64,000 nt of DNA from Bradyrhizobium sp. CSA207 (lineage in GTDB: Bacteria; Pseudomonadota; Alphaproteobacteria; Rhizobiales; Xanthobacteraceae): the NCBI RefSeq assembly GCF_029051685.1, contig NZ_JAACFT010000008.1:124001-188000 (forward strand). Reading direction: 5' to 3'. Position 1 is the stretch's first letter; each line of letters opens with the position of its first letter. The notes below the pieces were generated by a model. That model saw only the letters and a list, made by a program, of their open reading frames with translations, had not been told where the DNA came from and made no database searches. Shown piece by piece: positions 18,421-26,298 of this stretch. The translations under genes and the position numbers were made by a program.

Positions 18421-18448
18421 ACGCCCCTGGAAAACCAGGGGCGTTTTT
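18421..18448 (+). terminator. Intrinsic terminator after rpmE
   Basis: A perfect 10-base-pair stem (18421-18430 with 18435-18444), AAAA loop and a run of T on the plus strand. Confidence 0.9.
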
Positions 18449-18478
18449 GTTTGTGGGGCGTAGCCCTGAGCTGTTGAC

Positions 18479-18607
18479 CCGTCATCCGAGGTACTTTTCA
18501 CGCGACGGGTCGCGTGAAAAGCCTCGAAGGATGAACGGCCGAAATGCAGCAGCCGGGCCGTCGCCCTTCGAGGCTCGCCGAAGAGGCGAGCACCTCAGGG
18601 TGACGGA
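18479..18607. repeat. Palindromic intergenic repeat with CGCGACGGGTCGCG hairpin
   Basis: Ends CCGTCATCC and GGGTGACGG are inverted. It holds two internal hairpins: TTTTCACGCGACGGGTCGCG with GTGAAAA, and CCTTCGAGGCTCGCCGAAGAGGCGAG. It separates the convergent rpmE and rcdA genes. No coding potential seen. Confidence 0.75.
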
Positions 18608-18618
18608 TTGATTGAATT

Positions 18619-19128
18619 TTACCGCTCGAACGCGGCCTTCAGCGCGTTCAGGTGCGGCACCAGCGGATTGCCGATGCTGGGCTGTTCGGCCGGCGGGGTG
18701 TGGATGGTGGTGTCCAGACGGCGCACGCGGGTCTGCAGGCTCATCGAGCGGTGGATCAGGTCCTGGAGCTGCGACGGCAGCTTCTCGATGGTGTCGGCGG
18801 GGCCGGGATCGGCGGCGGAAAGCTTGACCTTGGTCTTTTCGCGATTGGCCTGGCCCAGCGTCATCTCGCCTTCCTTCACCGCGCGATGCAGCAGCAGCCA
18901 CGAGGCGAGCTGCATCAGGCGGGTGGTGAGGCGCATGCTCTCGGTGGCGTAGGTGAGGCTGACGGCGCGATCGAGCGCCTTGGCCTCGGTGCGGCCCGCG
19001 CCGTCGAGATAGGCGGCGGTCGCTTCGACGAGATCCATGCCTTCGCGGAACAGGGCGCCGAACGCCGCAGAATTGGTGAACCGCTCGCTGAGTTGAACGA
19101 GAGCGCCGTCGGCTTGCAAACGTTCCAT
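18619..19128 (-). CDS. rcdA: RcdA-like protein (DUF1465), CtrA degradation adaptor
   Basis: A 169-residue, mainly helical protein of family DUF1465. The Caulobacter member, RcdA, is an adaptor that helps ClpXP degrade the cell-cycle regulator CtrA. Family features are the central helices EGMDLVEATAAYLDGAGRTEAKALDRAVSLTYATESMRLTTRLMQLASWLLLHRAV and the following GEMTLGQANREKTKVKL. AAGGGG precedes the ATG at a good distance. The polar, Pro-containing C-terminal tail is like that of RcdA. Function in this organism is inferred from the family; adaptor targets can differ. Confidence 0.85.
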   Translation of the reverse strand: MERLQADGALVQLSERFTNSAAFGALFREGMDLVEATAAYLDGAGRTEAKALDRAVSLTYATESMRLTTRLMQLASWLLLHRAVKEGEMTLGQANREKTKVKLSAADPGPADTIEKLPSQLQDLIHRSMSLQTRVRRLDTTIHTPPAEQPSIGNPLVPHLNALKAAFER

Positions 19129-19284
19129 GGTTAACGCCCCTTACGCAACTATCTACCGATCCGGCTTGGCGCCGGCTTATGATGAACAAATCATTGCGCG
19201 GTCGAACCGCGGAGTCCAGCGACAAGCGCGGATATGGTTTCCGCGGGTCCTTCCTCGGAATTCAACGGAATGAGGCTCTTGTTT

Positions 19285-19332
19285 TGACGCGTTTTCTTGA
19301 CGCGAGCCGGTATCCACTTCGCTCGAAAACGC
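19285..19332. repeat. Inverted repeat GCGTTTTC...GAAAACGC
   Basis: Arms GCGTTTTC at 19289-19296 and GAAAACGC at 19325-19332 enclose TTGACGCGAGCCGGTATCC. I recall similar elements between genes in Bradyrhizobium. It abuts the terminator of the candidate small RNA. Confidence 0.55.
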
Positions 19333-19340
19333 TTTGGACC

Positions 19341-19370
19341 AAAAAAAGAGCCGCCGGAAAACCGGCGGCT
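19341..19370 (-). terminator. Intrinsic terminator (minus strand)
   Basis: A 9-base-pair stem, AGCCGCCGG with CCGGCGGCT, 4-base loop, followed on the minus strand by seven T. Nothing comparable follows on the plus strand, so it ends a minus-strand transcript. No gene stops immediately upstream of it. Confidence 0.85.
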
Positions 19371-19475
19371 TTGAAAGTTGATAACAGGGAGGCGTCAAAC
19401 AGAGTGGACAGGAGCCACTCGGTGTCCAAACGAGGACAGTTCCAGTCATAAACCCGAAAGCTTAATGTGGAGTAA
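19341..19475 (-). ncRNA. Candidate small RNA with C-rich loops
   Basis: On the minus strand a strong intrinsic terminator (19341-19370) ends a stretch with no coding potential. Upstream of it the transcript would fold a GAGTGG/CCACTC hairpin (19402-19420) whose loop is CTCCTGT, and a GTCC/GGAC hairpin (19423-19436). An unpaired CCTCCC lies between the hairpin and the terminator. Exposed CUCCU and CCUCC motifs in loops are typical of trans-acting small RNAs that cover ribosome sites. The 5' end is a guess. Alternatively this is the distant 3' untranslated region of the DUF1192 gene. Confidence 0.4.
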
Positions 19476-19578
19476 ACGAACGATTTTTTTGAGGGTTCGT
19501 TAGCCATGTCGGTCAGTGGCCGAGGGCGTTGAGGAACAAACTCTCTACAGGTCGCCGCGGCGAAGGCCGAAAGCAAAT

Positions 19579-19687
19579 CCTCATGGTGAGGAGCGCGCCG
19601 TTCGCGCGCGTCTCGAACCATACAGGCCCCGCTCCTGCCCGCGGCCGTCCTTCGAGACGACCGCTTCGCGGTCCCTCAGGATAAGGA
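19579..19687. repeat. Palindromic intergenic repeat (CCTCATGGTGAGGAGC family), second copy
   Basis: Same ends and inner arms as the copy at 8326-8433 (CCTCATGGTGAGGAGCGCG, CGTCTCGAACCAT, CCTTCGAGACG, CCCTCAGGATAAGG). It lies between the DUF1192 gene and the candidate small RNA. Together with the rest of 19129-19724 it accounts for a stretch of almost 600 bases without a protein gene. Confidence 0.85.
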
Positions 19688-19724
19688 TTGTGCCAAATGG
19701 ACAGCGTCAATCCAGCGTCGGGCC

Positions 19725-19916
19725 CTACGACTTGAACACGCTGTTCGCCGTATCGCGCGAGGCGCGCTTTTTGGCGGCGGCTTCCTCCAGCCTTGCGATC
19801 TCGGTCTTGAGCAGGGTGACGCGCTCGGTCAGTTCCTCGACCGACAAGAGTGAGAGGTCCTGTCCGATCTCATGGCTGGTCTTCTTGCGCGGCCGGTCGT
19901 CCTCTTCCATCGACAT
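19725..19916 (-). CDS. DUF1192 family small protein
   Basis: A 63-residue acidic and basic protein with the DUF1192 pattern: MSMEEDDRPRKK, then IGQDLSLLSVEELTERVTLLKTEIARLEEAAAKKRASRDTANSVF, a predicted amphipathic coiled-coil helix ending in the conserved ANSVFK. AGGAGAAC precedes the ATG at 19916. The family is confined largely to alphaproteobacteria and has no known biochemical role. It is transcribed divergently from the quinone oxidoreductase gene. Confidence 0.88.
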   Translation of the reverse strand: MSMEEDDRPRKKTSHEIGQDLSLLSVEELTERVTLLKTEIARLEEAAAKKRASRDTANSVFKS

Positions 19917-20026
19917 CGTCGTTCTCCTGCATTCACGCGCCAAACGAGGCTGGACGGTTGCCAGCGTGGGCCATGCTGGCTAATCAATGGCCTCGTTCAT
20001 TCTGCACCTTTGCTCAAGGACAAATC

Positions 20027-21025
20027 ATGGACAAGCTGCCCGCGCAAATGACGGTGGTCGCCATCTCCAAGCCCGGCGGACCCGAGGTGCTGGTGCCGGA
20101 ACAACGCACCGTGCCGCAGCCCGGTCCCGACGAGATCCTGGTCAAGGTGCAGGCCGCCGGCGTCAACCGGCCCGACGTGGCGCAGCGCTCCGGCGCCTAT
20201 CCGCCGCCGCCCGGCGCCAGCGACCTGCCGGGCCTGGAGATCGCGGGTGAAGTGGTGGCGGTTGGCAACAACGCCAGGAGGCACAAGATCGGCGACAAGG
20301 TGATGTCGCTGGTCGCCGGTGGCGGCTATGCGCAGTACTGCATCGCCCAGGACGCCCAGGCGATGACCGTGCCGCCGGCGCTGTCGATCAAGGAAGCCGG
20401 CGCGTTGCCGGAAACGCTGATGACGGTCTGGCACAATGTGTTCGAGCGCGGCGGCCTCAAGGCCGGCGAGACGCTGCTGATCCATGGCGGCTCCTCCGGC
20501 ATCGGCACCATGGCAATTCAGCTTGCCAAGGCGTTTGGCGCCAAAGTGTTCGTCACCGTCGGCTCGCAGGACAAGGTCGATGCCTGCCTCAAGTTGGGGG
20601 CCGACCGCGCCATCAACTACAAGAACGAAGACTTCGTTGCCGTGGTGAAGACGGAGACCAACAATGCCGGCGTCAACCTGATCCTCGACATGGTCGCGGG
20701 CGAGTATGTCGACCGCAACTACGACGCCGCCGCGGTCGACGGCCGCATCGTCCAGATCGCGACCCTCAACGGCCCCAAGGTCAACGTCAACATCGCCAAG
20801 GTGATGGTGAAGCGGTTAACCCATACCGGCTCCACGCTGCGCCCCCGTACGAATGCGGATAAGGCGGCGATGGTCGCGGCGATCGAGGAGAACGTCATGC
20901 CGCTTTTGCGCGAAGGCCGCGTAAAACCGCTGATGGACAGCTCATTCCCGCTGGAAAATGCCGCCGACGCGCACCGGCGCATGGAGACCAGCGCGCATAT
21001 TGGCAAAATTGTGTTGGAGGTCTAG
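20027..21025 (+). CDS. NAD(P)H-dependent quinone oxidoreductase, PIG3-type zinc-independent MDR family
   Basis: A 332-residue medium-chain reductase. The N-terminal GroES-like fold has VKVQAAGVNRPDVAQRSGAYPPPPGASDLPGLEIAGEVV, without the zinc ligands of alcohol dehydrogenases. The nucleotide-binding motif is LLIHGGSSGIGTMAIQLAKAFGAKVFVT. The TGSTLRPR segment near residue 270 is characteristic of the PIG3/TP53I3 subgroup, which prefers NADPH and reduces quinones. AGGA lies before the ATG. An in-frame extension upstream to 19850 is not supported, since it would overlap the divergent DUF1192 promoter region. Confidence 0.92.
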   Translation: MDKLPAQMTVVAISKPGGPEVLVPEQRTVPQPGPDEILVKVQAAGVNRPDVAQRSGAYPPPPGASDLPGLEIAGEVVAVGNNARRHKIGDKVMSLVAGGGYAQYCIAQDAQAMTVPPALSIKEAGALPETLMTVWHNVFERGGLKAGETLLIHGGSSGIGTMAIQLAKAFGAKVFVTVGSQDKVDACLKLGADRAINYKNEDFVAVVKTETNNAGVNLILDMVAGEYVDRNYDAAAVDGRIVQIATLNGPKVNVNIAKVMVKRLTHTGSTLRPRTNADKAAMVAAIEENVMPLLREGRVKPLMDSSFPLENAADAHRRMETSAHIGKIVLEV

Positions 21026-21164
21026 GCCTCTGGCCCACAGGGCCGGGCGGAAACCCTTTGATTTTCCTCGCTTTCGTGGCATCTATCGCGACGCACCGAA
21101 CCAATTCCGTCCGGTCTGAAATCGCCTTGCACTCAAAGTTTGCGTCGAACGCGGAGAACTGACC

Positions 21165-24041
21165 TTGCGTCTGATCAGGTGCCTCGCGCCCATCGCGCTG
21201 GGCCTCATGATTCTTGTCGCCGCGTCCCCTGCACGCGCGCTTGACGCTGTCAGCGTCCGCAGCGATGCGCCCGCGATCGACCTCACCGGCGTGCTCGAGC
21301 ATCAGCGCAGCGATGCCGACCGCATCCAGGTCTCGACCGCACCGGGCACCGACGGCATCGTCCGCCGCATCGAGGTGCGCGCCCGCGAAGGCGGCCAGAA
21401 TTGGGTGGTGTTCGCGCTCGCCAACAACACCGACGATCAGCTCGACCGCCTGATCGTCGCCCCGCACTACCGCATCGTCTCCTCCGGCCTGTTGTGGCCC
21501 GACCTCGGGCTGTCGCGCATCGCGACCATCACGCCCTCGACCGGCGACCGGCCGGAGCGGCAGGAAAGTCCGACCGCCGACGTCTTCCGCATCACGCTCG
21601 ACCCGGGCGCCGTCATCACCTTCGTCGCGGAACTGCGCACCGACAAGCTGCCACAGCTCTATCTGTGGGAGCCGGAATCCTACAAGGACAAGGTCAATTC
21701 CTTCACGCTCTACCAGGGCATCGTGATCGGCATCTCCGGCCTGCTTGCGCTGGTGCTGACCATCCTGTTCGTCGTCAAAGGCAGCATCATGTTCCCGGCG
21801 GCCGCGGCGCTGGCCTGGGCGGTGCTGGTCTATATCGGCGTCGATTTCGGCTTCTGGGGCAAGGTGCTCGACATGTCGAACAACGCCGAGCGCATCTGGC
21901 GCGCGGCGGGTGAAGCCATCCTGGCGGCAACGCTGCTGGTGTTCTTGTTCGCCTATCTCAATTTGAGCCGTTGGCACGTGCGCTACTCGCACATCACGGT
22001 GGGCTGGCTTGCCTTCCTGGGCTCGCTGGTGGCGCTCGCTTTGTTCGATCCGGCCGTCGCCTCCGGCATCGCGCGCATATCGCTGGTGCTGATCGCCTTC
22101 GCCGGCTTCGCGCTGATTGTCTATCTGTCGACCCACGGCTTCGACCGCGCGGTGCTGCTGATCCCGACCTGGTTCCTGCTGGTGGTCTGGGTGGTCGCGG
22201 CCGGCATGACGGTCGCGGGCTCCGTCACCAACGATATCGTCGGCCCCGCGCTGCTCGGCGGCCTGGTGCTGATCGTGATGCTGATCGGGTTTACGGTGAT
22301 GCAGCACGCCTTTGCCGGCGGCGGCGCCACCACCGGCGTCGTTTCCGACATCGAGCGGCGGGCGCTGGCGCTGGCCGGCTCCGGCGATTTGATCTGGGAC
22401 TGGGACGTCTCCGCCGACAAGGTCTTCACCAGTCCCGAGACTGAGGCCCTGCTCGGGTTGAAGCGCGGCACGCTGGAAGGCCCGGCGGCATCGTGGCTCG
22501 AGGTGCTGCATCCGCTCGACCAGGATCGTTTCCGCGCCGCGCTCGACAGCGTGCTCGACCAGCGCCGCGGCCGCCTGGTGCAGGATTTTCGCCTGCGCAC
22601 GCCGGACGGTCATTTCATGTGGTTCGCGCTGAAGGCGCGCCCGGTGGTCGGCTCCGACGGCGAGGTCTCGCGCGTGGTCGGCACCCTCACCGACGTCACC
22701 GAGCAGCGCATCGCCGAAGAGCGCCTGCTGCACGATTCCGTGCATGACAACCTCACCGGCCTGCCTAACCGCAAGCTGTTCATGGACCGGTTAGGTGCGG
22801 TGGCGCATTTCGCCAAGACCATGCCGACGATGCGGCCGACGCTGATGGTGATCGATCTCGACCGCTTCAAGCAGGTCAACGATTCCGTCGGCATCGCGGT
22901 CGGCGATTCCATCCTGCTCACGCTCGCCCGCCGCCTCACCCGCATCCTGAAGCCCCAGGACACGCTGGCCCGGATGGCGGGCGACCAGTTCGGCCTGATC
23001 CTGCTGTCGGAGCAGGATCCCGCCCGCATCACCGCCTTCGCCGAGACCATCCGCAAGACCATCCGCGCGCCGATCGCCTTCAACGACCGCGAAATCTTCC
23101 TGACCGCCTCGATCGGCCTCGCGCTCTCCGATCCGCAAGCCCAGCTCACCGACGAGATCATCAAGGACGCCGAGCTGGCGATGTATCATTCCAAGCGCAT
23201 CGGCGGCGACCGCATCGACGTCTACAAGCCGGCGATGCGCGCGCGCAAGACCGACCGCCTGACGCTGGAGAGCGAGCTGCGCCGCGCCATCGAACGGCAG
23301 GAGCTCACGATCCTGTACCAGCCGATCGTGCGACTCGAGGACCGGTCGATCGCGGGCTTCGAGGCGCTGTGCCGCTGGGATCATCCCAAACTCGGGCGCA
23401 TGGCGCCGTCGGAATTCATCACCATTGCGGAAGAGACCGGGCTGATCGTCGACCTCGGCATGTTCGTGCTCGACCAGACCGCCAAGCAGCTCTCGATCTG
23501 GCAGCGCGCAATGCGTTCGCGCGAGCCGATCTTCGCTTCCGTCAACGTCTCCTCGCGCCAGTTGCTGCGCCACGACCTGATCCACGACATCCGCACCGTG
23601 CTGTCGCGCTCGTCTGTGGCGCGCGGCACGCTCAAGCTGGAACTGACGGAATCGCTGGTGATGGAGAATCCGGAGCACGCGGCGCAGATGCTGACGCGGA
23701 TCCGCGAGCTCGGCACCGGGCTGTCGCTCGACGATTTCGGCACCGGCCATTCCTCGCTGGCCTATCTGCAGCGCTTCCCGTTCGACACCATCAAGATCGA
23801 CCAGTCGTTCGTGCGCACCACCAACCGCGGCACCCGCCCGGTGATCCTGAAATCGATCATCGCGCTGGCGCACGACCTCGGCATGGACGTGGTGGCGGAA
23901 GGCGCCGAGACCGATTCCGACGCGGTCGAGCTCTACCAGATGGGCTGCGAATACGCGCAGGGCTTTGCCTTCGGCGAGCCGATGGACGCCGATGCCGCGA
24001 TGCGGCTGCTCACGGAAGTACGGCTGGAAGCCGCGAGCTGA
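21165..24041 (+). CDS. Membrane-bound PAS-GGDEF-EAL protein, likely cyclic-di-GMP phosphodiesterase
   Basis: A 958-residue protein with a TTG start. A signal peptide (to about residue 25) and a periplasmic beta-rich domain (about 30-175) precede a bundle of about seven helices (180-385), similar in layout to 7TM-DISM receptors. Then come PAS (about 395-520), GGDEF (about 525-690) and EAL (about 710-950). The GGDEF active site reads AGDQF near residue 605, so cyclase activity is probably lost. EAL is intact: E733-A-L in GFEALCRWDH, plus NVSSRQLL, ELTESLV and DDFGTGHSSLAYLQRFPFDTIKID. So it most likely hydrolyses cyclic-di-GMP in response to a periplasmic or membrane signal, with the GGDEF serving as a GTP-binding regulatory domain. 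Confidence 0.92.
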   Translation: MRLIRCLAPIALGLMILVAASPARALDAVSVRSDAPAIDLTGVLEHQRSDADRIQVSTAPGTDGIVRRIEVRAREGGQNWVVFALANNTDDQLDRLIVAPHYRIVSSGLLWPDLGLSRIATITPSTGDRPERQESPTADVFRITLDPGAVITFVAELRTDKLPQLYLWEPESYKDKVNSFTLYQGIVIGISGLLALVLTILFVVKGSIMFPAAAALAWAVLVYIGVDFGFWGKVLDMSNNAERIWRAAGEAILAATLLVFLFAYLNLSRWHVRYSHITVGWLAFLGSLVALALFDPAVASGIARISLVLIAFAGFALIVYLSTHGFDRAVLLIPTWFLLVVWVVAAGMTVAGSVTNDIVGPALLGGLVLIVMLIGFTVMQHAFAGGGATTGVVSDIERRALALAGSGDLIWDWDVSADKVFTSPETEALLGLKRGTLEGPAASWLEVLHPLDQDRFRAALDSVLDQRRGRLVQDFRLRTPDGHFMWFALKARPVVGSDGEVSRVVGTLTDVTEQRIAEERLLHDSVHDNLTGLPNRKLFMDRLGAVAHFAKTMPTMRPTLMVIDLDRFKQVNDSVGIAVGDSILLTLARRLTRILKPQDTLARMAGDQFGLILLSEQDPARITAFAETIRKTIRAPIAFNDREIFLTASIGLALSDPQAQLTDEIIKDAELAMYHSKRIGGDRIDVYKPAMRARKTDRLTLESELRRAIERQELTILYQPIVRLEDRSIAGFEALCRWDHPKLGRMAPSEFITIAEETGLIVDLGMFVLDQTAKQLSIWQRAMRSREPIFASVNVSSRQLLRHDLIHDIRTVLSRSSVARGTLKLELTESLVMENPEHAAQMLTRIRELGTGLSLDDFGTGHSSLAYLQRFPFDTIKIDQSFVRTTNRGTRPVILKSIIALAHDLGMDVVAEGAETDSDAVELYQMGCEYAQGFAFGEPMDADAAMRLLTEVRLEAAS

Positions 24042-24059
24042 TGCAAAACGCGCGCTGCT

Positions 24060-24212
24060 TTCCCTTCTCCCCTTGTGGGAGAAGGTAGCGCGAAGCGCCG
24101 GATGAGGGGTCGCCTCCGAGAATTCCGACGTAAGAGATTCACGCGCGGAGGAAGACCCCTCACCCGTCTCGCCGCGATGCGGCGAGCCACCCTCTCCCAC
24201 AAGGGGAGAGGG
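24060..24212. repeat. Long palindromic repeat (CCTTCTCCCCTTGTGGGAGAAGG ends)
   Basis: The outer hairpins at 24062-24085 and 24188-24210 are mutually inverted (TCTCCCCTTGTGGGAGA and CTCTCCCACAAGGGGAGAG). The inner segments GATGAGGGGTCGCCTCCG and CGGAGGAAGACCCCTCACC also pair. The element could fold into one long cruciform. Its outer hairpin is related to 5076-5103. Confidence 0.88.
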
Positions 24213-24224
24213 GAAGAGCGGCGC

Positions 24225-24494
24225 TCACCCAGGACGCCGCCGGTCGCTTTTCCGCTTCGTGAATCTCACGCTCTGGCCGTCCGGCATCCGCGTCGCCACA
24301 AACCCTGCGGCGAGGCAGGCTTCGCGCTGCGGCATCTGGATGTCGGGGCTGCGCAGGCTGTCCCACCATGAGGCCCGATGCGCCGCACGCGGCAGGGCGG
24401 CGCCGATGATCTCCTCGATCTGCTCATAGGTCAGCACGAATTCCGTCTGCTTCTGCCGCATCAGATAGTCGCGCAACGCGTCGTAATCGTTCAC
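24225..24494 (-). CDS. DUF7662-type small protein
   Basis: From the GTG at 24494 (GAGGGA upstream) it encodes 89 residues: NDYDALRDYLMRQKQTEFVLTYEQIEEIIGAALPRAAHRASWWDS, then MPQREACLAAGFVATRMPDGQSVRFTKR. The pattern of a YDxLxxYL start, an F/V-x-L-T/S-x-x-x-IE-x-I-(I/L)-G-x-x-LP middle and a WW matches what I recall as DUF7662, short proteins often found next to restriction or toxin genes but also alone. No partner is seen here. Function unknown. Confidence 0.65.
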   Translation of the reverse strand: MNDYDALRDYLMRQKQTEFVLTYEQIEEIIGAALPRAAHRASWWDSLRSPDIQMPQREACLAAGFVATRMPDGQSVRFTKRKSDRRRPG

Positions 24495-24647
24495 CGTCGT
24501 CCCTCGTGCGATACCCAAATCCGCTCAATAAGGTCTGCCGAAAACCGGGAGCTGCATAAACCGTTTCTTAACTCATTGCGACGGCGCCGTCCCGGCTTAA
24601 ACACTACTCAAGCTTTCGGGCGCATCCACTGATGTCGGGAGCAGGCG

Positions 24648-26144
24648 ATGTTGTCTGGATGGCGCGAAGTCACGGCCCGCCGGCCGTGGCGAATCTCGGC
24701 GAAGCTGCTGATCATCTCGTCCGTGGTGACGGTGATCGGCTTTTCCGCCATTTGCGTCAACGTCATGCTGGACATGCGCCGCGGCGAGGAGGCGCTGGCC
24801 CGCCAGACCCTCGAGAACCTGGCAACGACCATCGAGTCCGACATCAGCCGCAACATCGAGATCTACGATTTGTCCTTGAAGGCGGTCGCCAGCAGCATGC
24901 TGCTGCCCGAGATCGCCACGGTCTCGAAGCCGATCCGCCATCTCATCTTGTTCGATCACGCGACCACGGCGAGGCATTTCGGCGCGATCCAGGTGTTCGA
25001 TGCCGACGGCAGGCTGACCATCGACGCCTCCACGCTCGATCCCCTTGCGGAGAACCGGGGCGACGAGGAATACTTCAGGGTCCATCGCGACAATGCCGGC
25101 GCCGGACTGTTCATCAGCCGCCCGATGCTGTTTCGCGGCGCCTACTCGATCGTGCTGAGCCGCCGCATCAGCGACACCGACGGCGGCTTTCTCGGCGTCG
25201 TCGCCGGCTCGATCCGCTTCAGCTATTTCCACGAATTGTTCGAGCGGCTGAGCCTCGATCCCGCTGATACCATCACGGTGCTGAGGCGAGACCGCACCAT
25301 CATGATGCGGCGGCCGTTCGACCTCGACGTCATCGGCAAGAACCTGGCGACGGTCCGGACCTGGAAGCCCGATAATCTGCAGGCGGGCGGGTCCTATGCG
25401 GGCCGGGGGCCGGTGGACACAACGCCGCGTCTGTACGTGCGCAGTAACGCCTCCGGTCCGCTGTTCGTCGTGGCCGGCAAGCCGCTGGCCGCCGTGTTCG
25501 AGCTGTGGCAGAAGGAAGCCTATCGGATCGGTGCGGTGGTGCTGGCGCTCATCCTGTTCGTGCTGGCCTCGACCCTGGTGCTCGCCCGCGAGATTGGCCG
25601 GCGCGCCGAAGCCGAAAGCAAGCTCGAGGAGATGGCGACGACGGACGCCCTCACCGGCTTGCGCAACCGCCGCAAGTTCGACCAGGTGATCGACGTCGAA
25701 TGGCGCCGCGCCATGCGACAGAAGACGCCCGTTGCGCTCTTGATGATCGATGCCGATCACTTCAAGGCCTACAACGATACGTTCGGCCACCAAGCCGGCG
25801 ACCAGGTGCTGGTCGGCATCGCCATCTGCATTTCCGATTCGGTGCGCCGCGCCGGCGACTGCGCCGCCCGCTATGGCGGCGAGGAGTTCGCCGTGCTGCT
25901 GCCGGACACCTCGGCCACCGACGCTTTCATGATCGCAGAGACGATCCGCGGCAAGGTGCAGGGCTGGTCCGACGACCAGGCGACCTCGACCGTCTCCTGC
26001 GGCATCGCGAGTCTCGTTCCCACGGCAGACATCGACTGGCCGATCCTGATCGCCGCCGCCGACAAGGCGCTCTATGCGGCGAAAGCCGGAGGCCGCAACC
26101 AGTCCGTGGTCGCAAGCTTGCCGAAGCTGTCGCTGGTGGCGTGA
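24648..26144 (+). CDS. dCache-GGDEF diguanylate cyclase
   Basis: A 498-residue cyclic-di-GMP synthase. An N-terminal helix (about 19-42) and a second helix (about 290-315) flank a periplasmic double-Cache-like domain, with the segment SRRISDTDGGFLGVVAGSI typical of such sensors. The GGDEF domain opens TTDALTGLRNRRKFD, and its active site is G410-G-E-E-F. The inhibitory site R401-A-G-D404 lies five residues before it, so product feedback is expected. It lies downstream of the EAL protein at 21165-24041, with the opposite predicted activity. The two are not a simple operon, since a minus-strand gene lies between them. Confidence 0.93.
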   Translation: MLSGWREVTARRPWRISAKLLIISSVVTVIGFSAICVNVMLDMRRGEEALARQTLENLATTIESDISRNIEIYDLSLKAVASSMLLPEIATVSKPIRHLILFDHATTARHFGAIQVFDADGRLTIDASTLDPLAENRGDEEYFRVHRDNAGAGLFISRPMLFRGAYSIVLSRRISDTDGGFLGVVAGSIRFSYFHELFERLSLDPADTITVLRRDRTIMMRRPFDLDVIGKNLATVRTWKPDNLQAGGSYAGRGPVDTTPRLYVRSNASGPLFVVAGKPLAAVFELWQKEAYRIGAVVLALILFVLASTLVLAREIGRRAEAESKLEEMATTDALTGLRNRRKFDQVIDVEWRRAMRQKTPVALLMIDADHFKAYNDTFGHQAGDQVLVGIAICISDSVRRAGDCAARYGGEEFAVLLPDTSATDAFMIAETIRGKVQGWSDDQATSTVSCGIASLVPTADIDWPILIAAADKALYAAKAGGRNQSVVASLPKLSLVA

Positions 26145-26160
26145 GGCCGCTGCTCCAAGG

Positions 26161-26280
26161 CCGTCATTGCGAGGAGCCCGCGACAAAATTGCGAAGCAAT
26201 TTTGCGCTGGTGCGACGAAGCAATCCAGACTTTCTCCGCGGAAGCATTCCTGGATTGCTTCGCTTCGCTCGCAATGACGG
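26161..26280. repeat. Palindromic repeat (CCGTCATTGCGAGGAGC family)
   Basis: Ends CCGTCATTGCGAG and CTCGCAATGACGG are exact inverted copies. Inner arms include GAAGCAATCCAG and CTGGATTGCTTC. A nested AAATTGC/GCAATTT hairpin lies near the left end. It separates convergent genes, so it may act as a bidirectional terminator. Confidence 0.9.
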
Positions 26281-26298
26281 TGAGGAGACAGCCTCGCA

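Noticed and set aside
19177..19451. Short open frames on both strands at the small-RNA candidate
   Set aside because: They cross a terminator and repeats, have no ribosome sites and no similarity to known proteins.
20895..22745. A 616-codon open frame on the minus strand
   Set aside because: It is the high-GC shadow of the PAS-GGDEF-EAL gene: strongly biased toward Arg, His, Gln and Asp, with no domain. The true frame has clear domains.
24597..26186. A 529-codon minus-strand frame
   Set aside because: It is antisense to the diguanylate cyclase and has the composition of a shadow frame.
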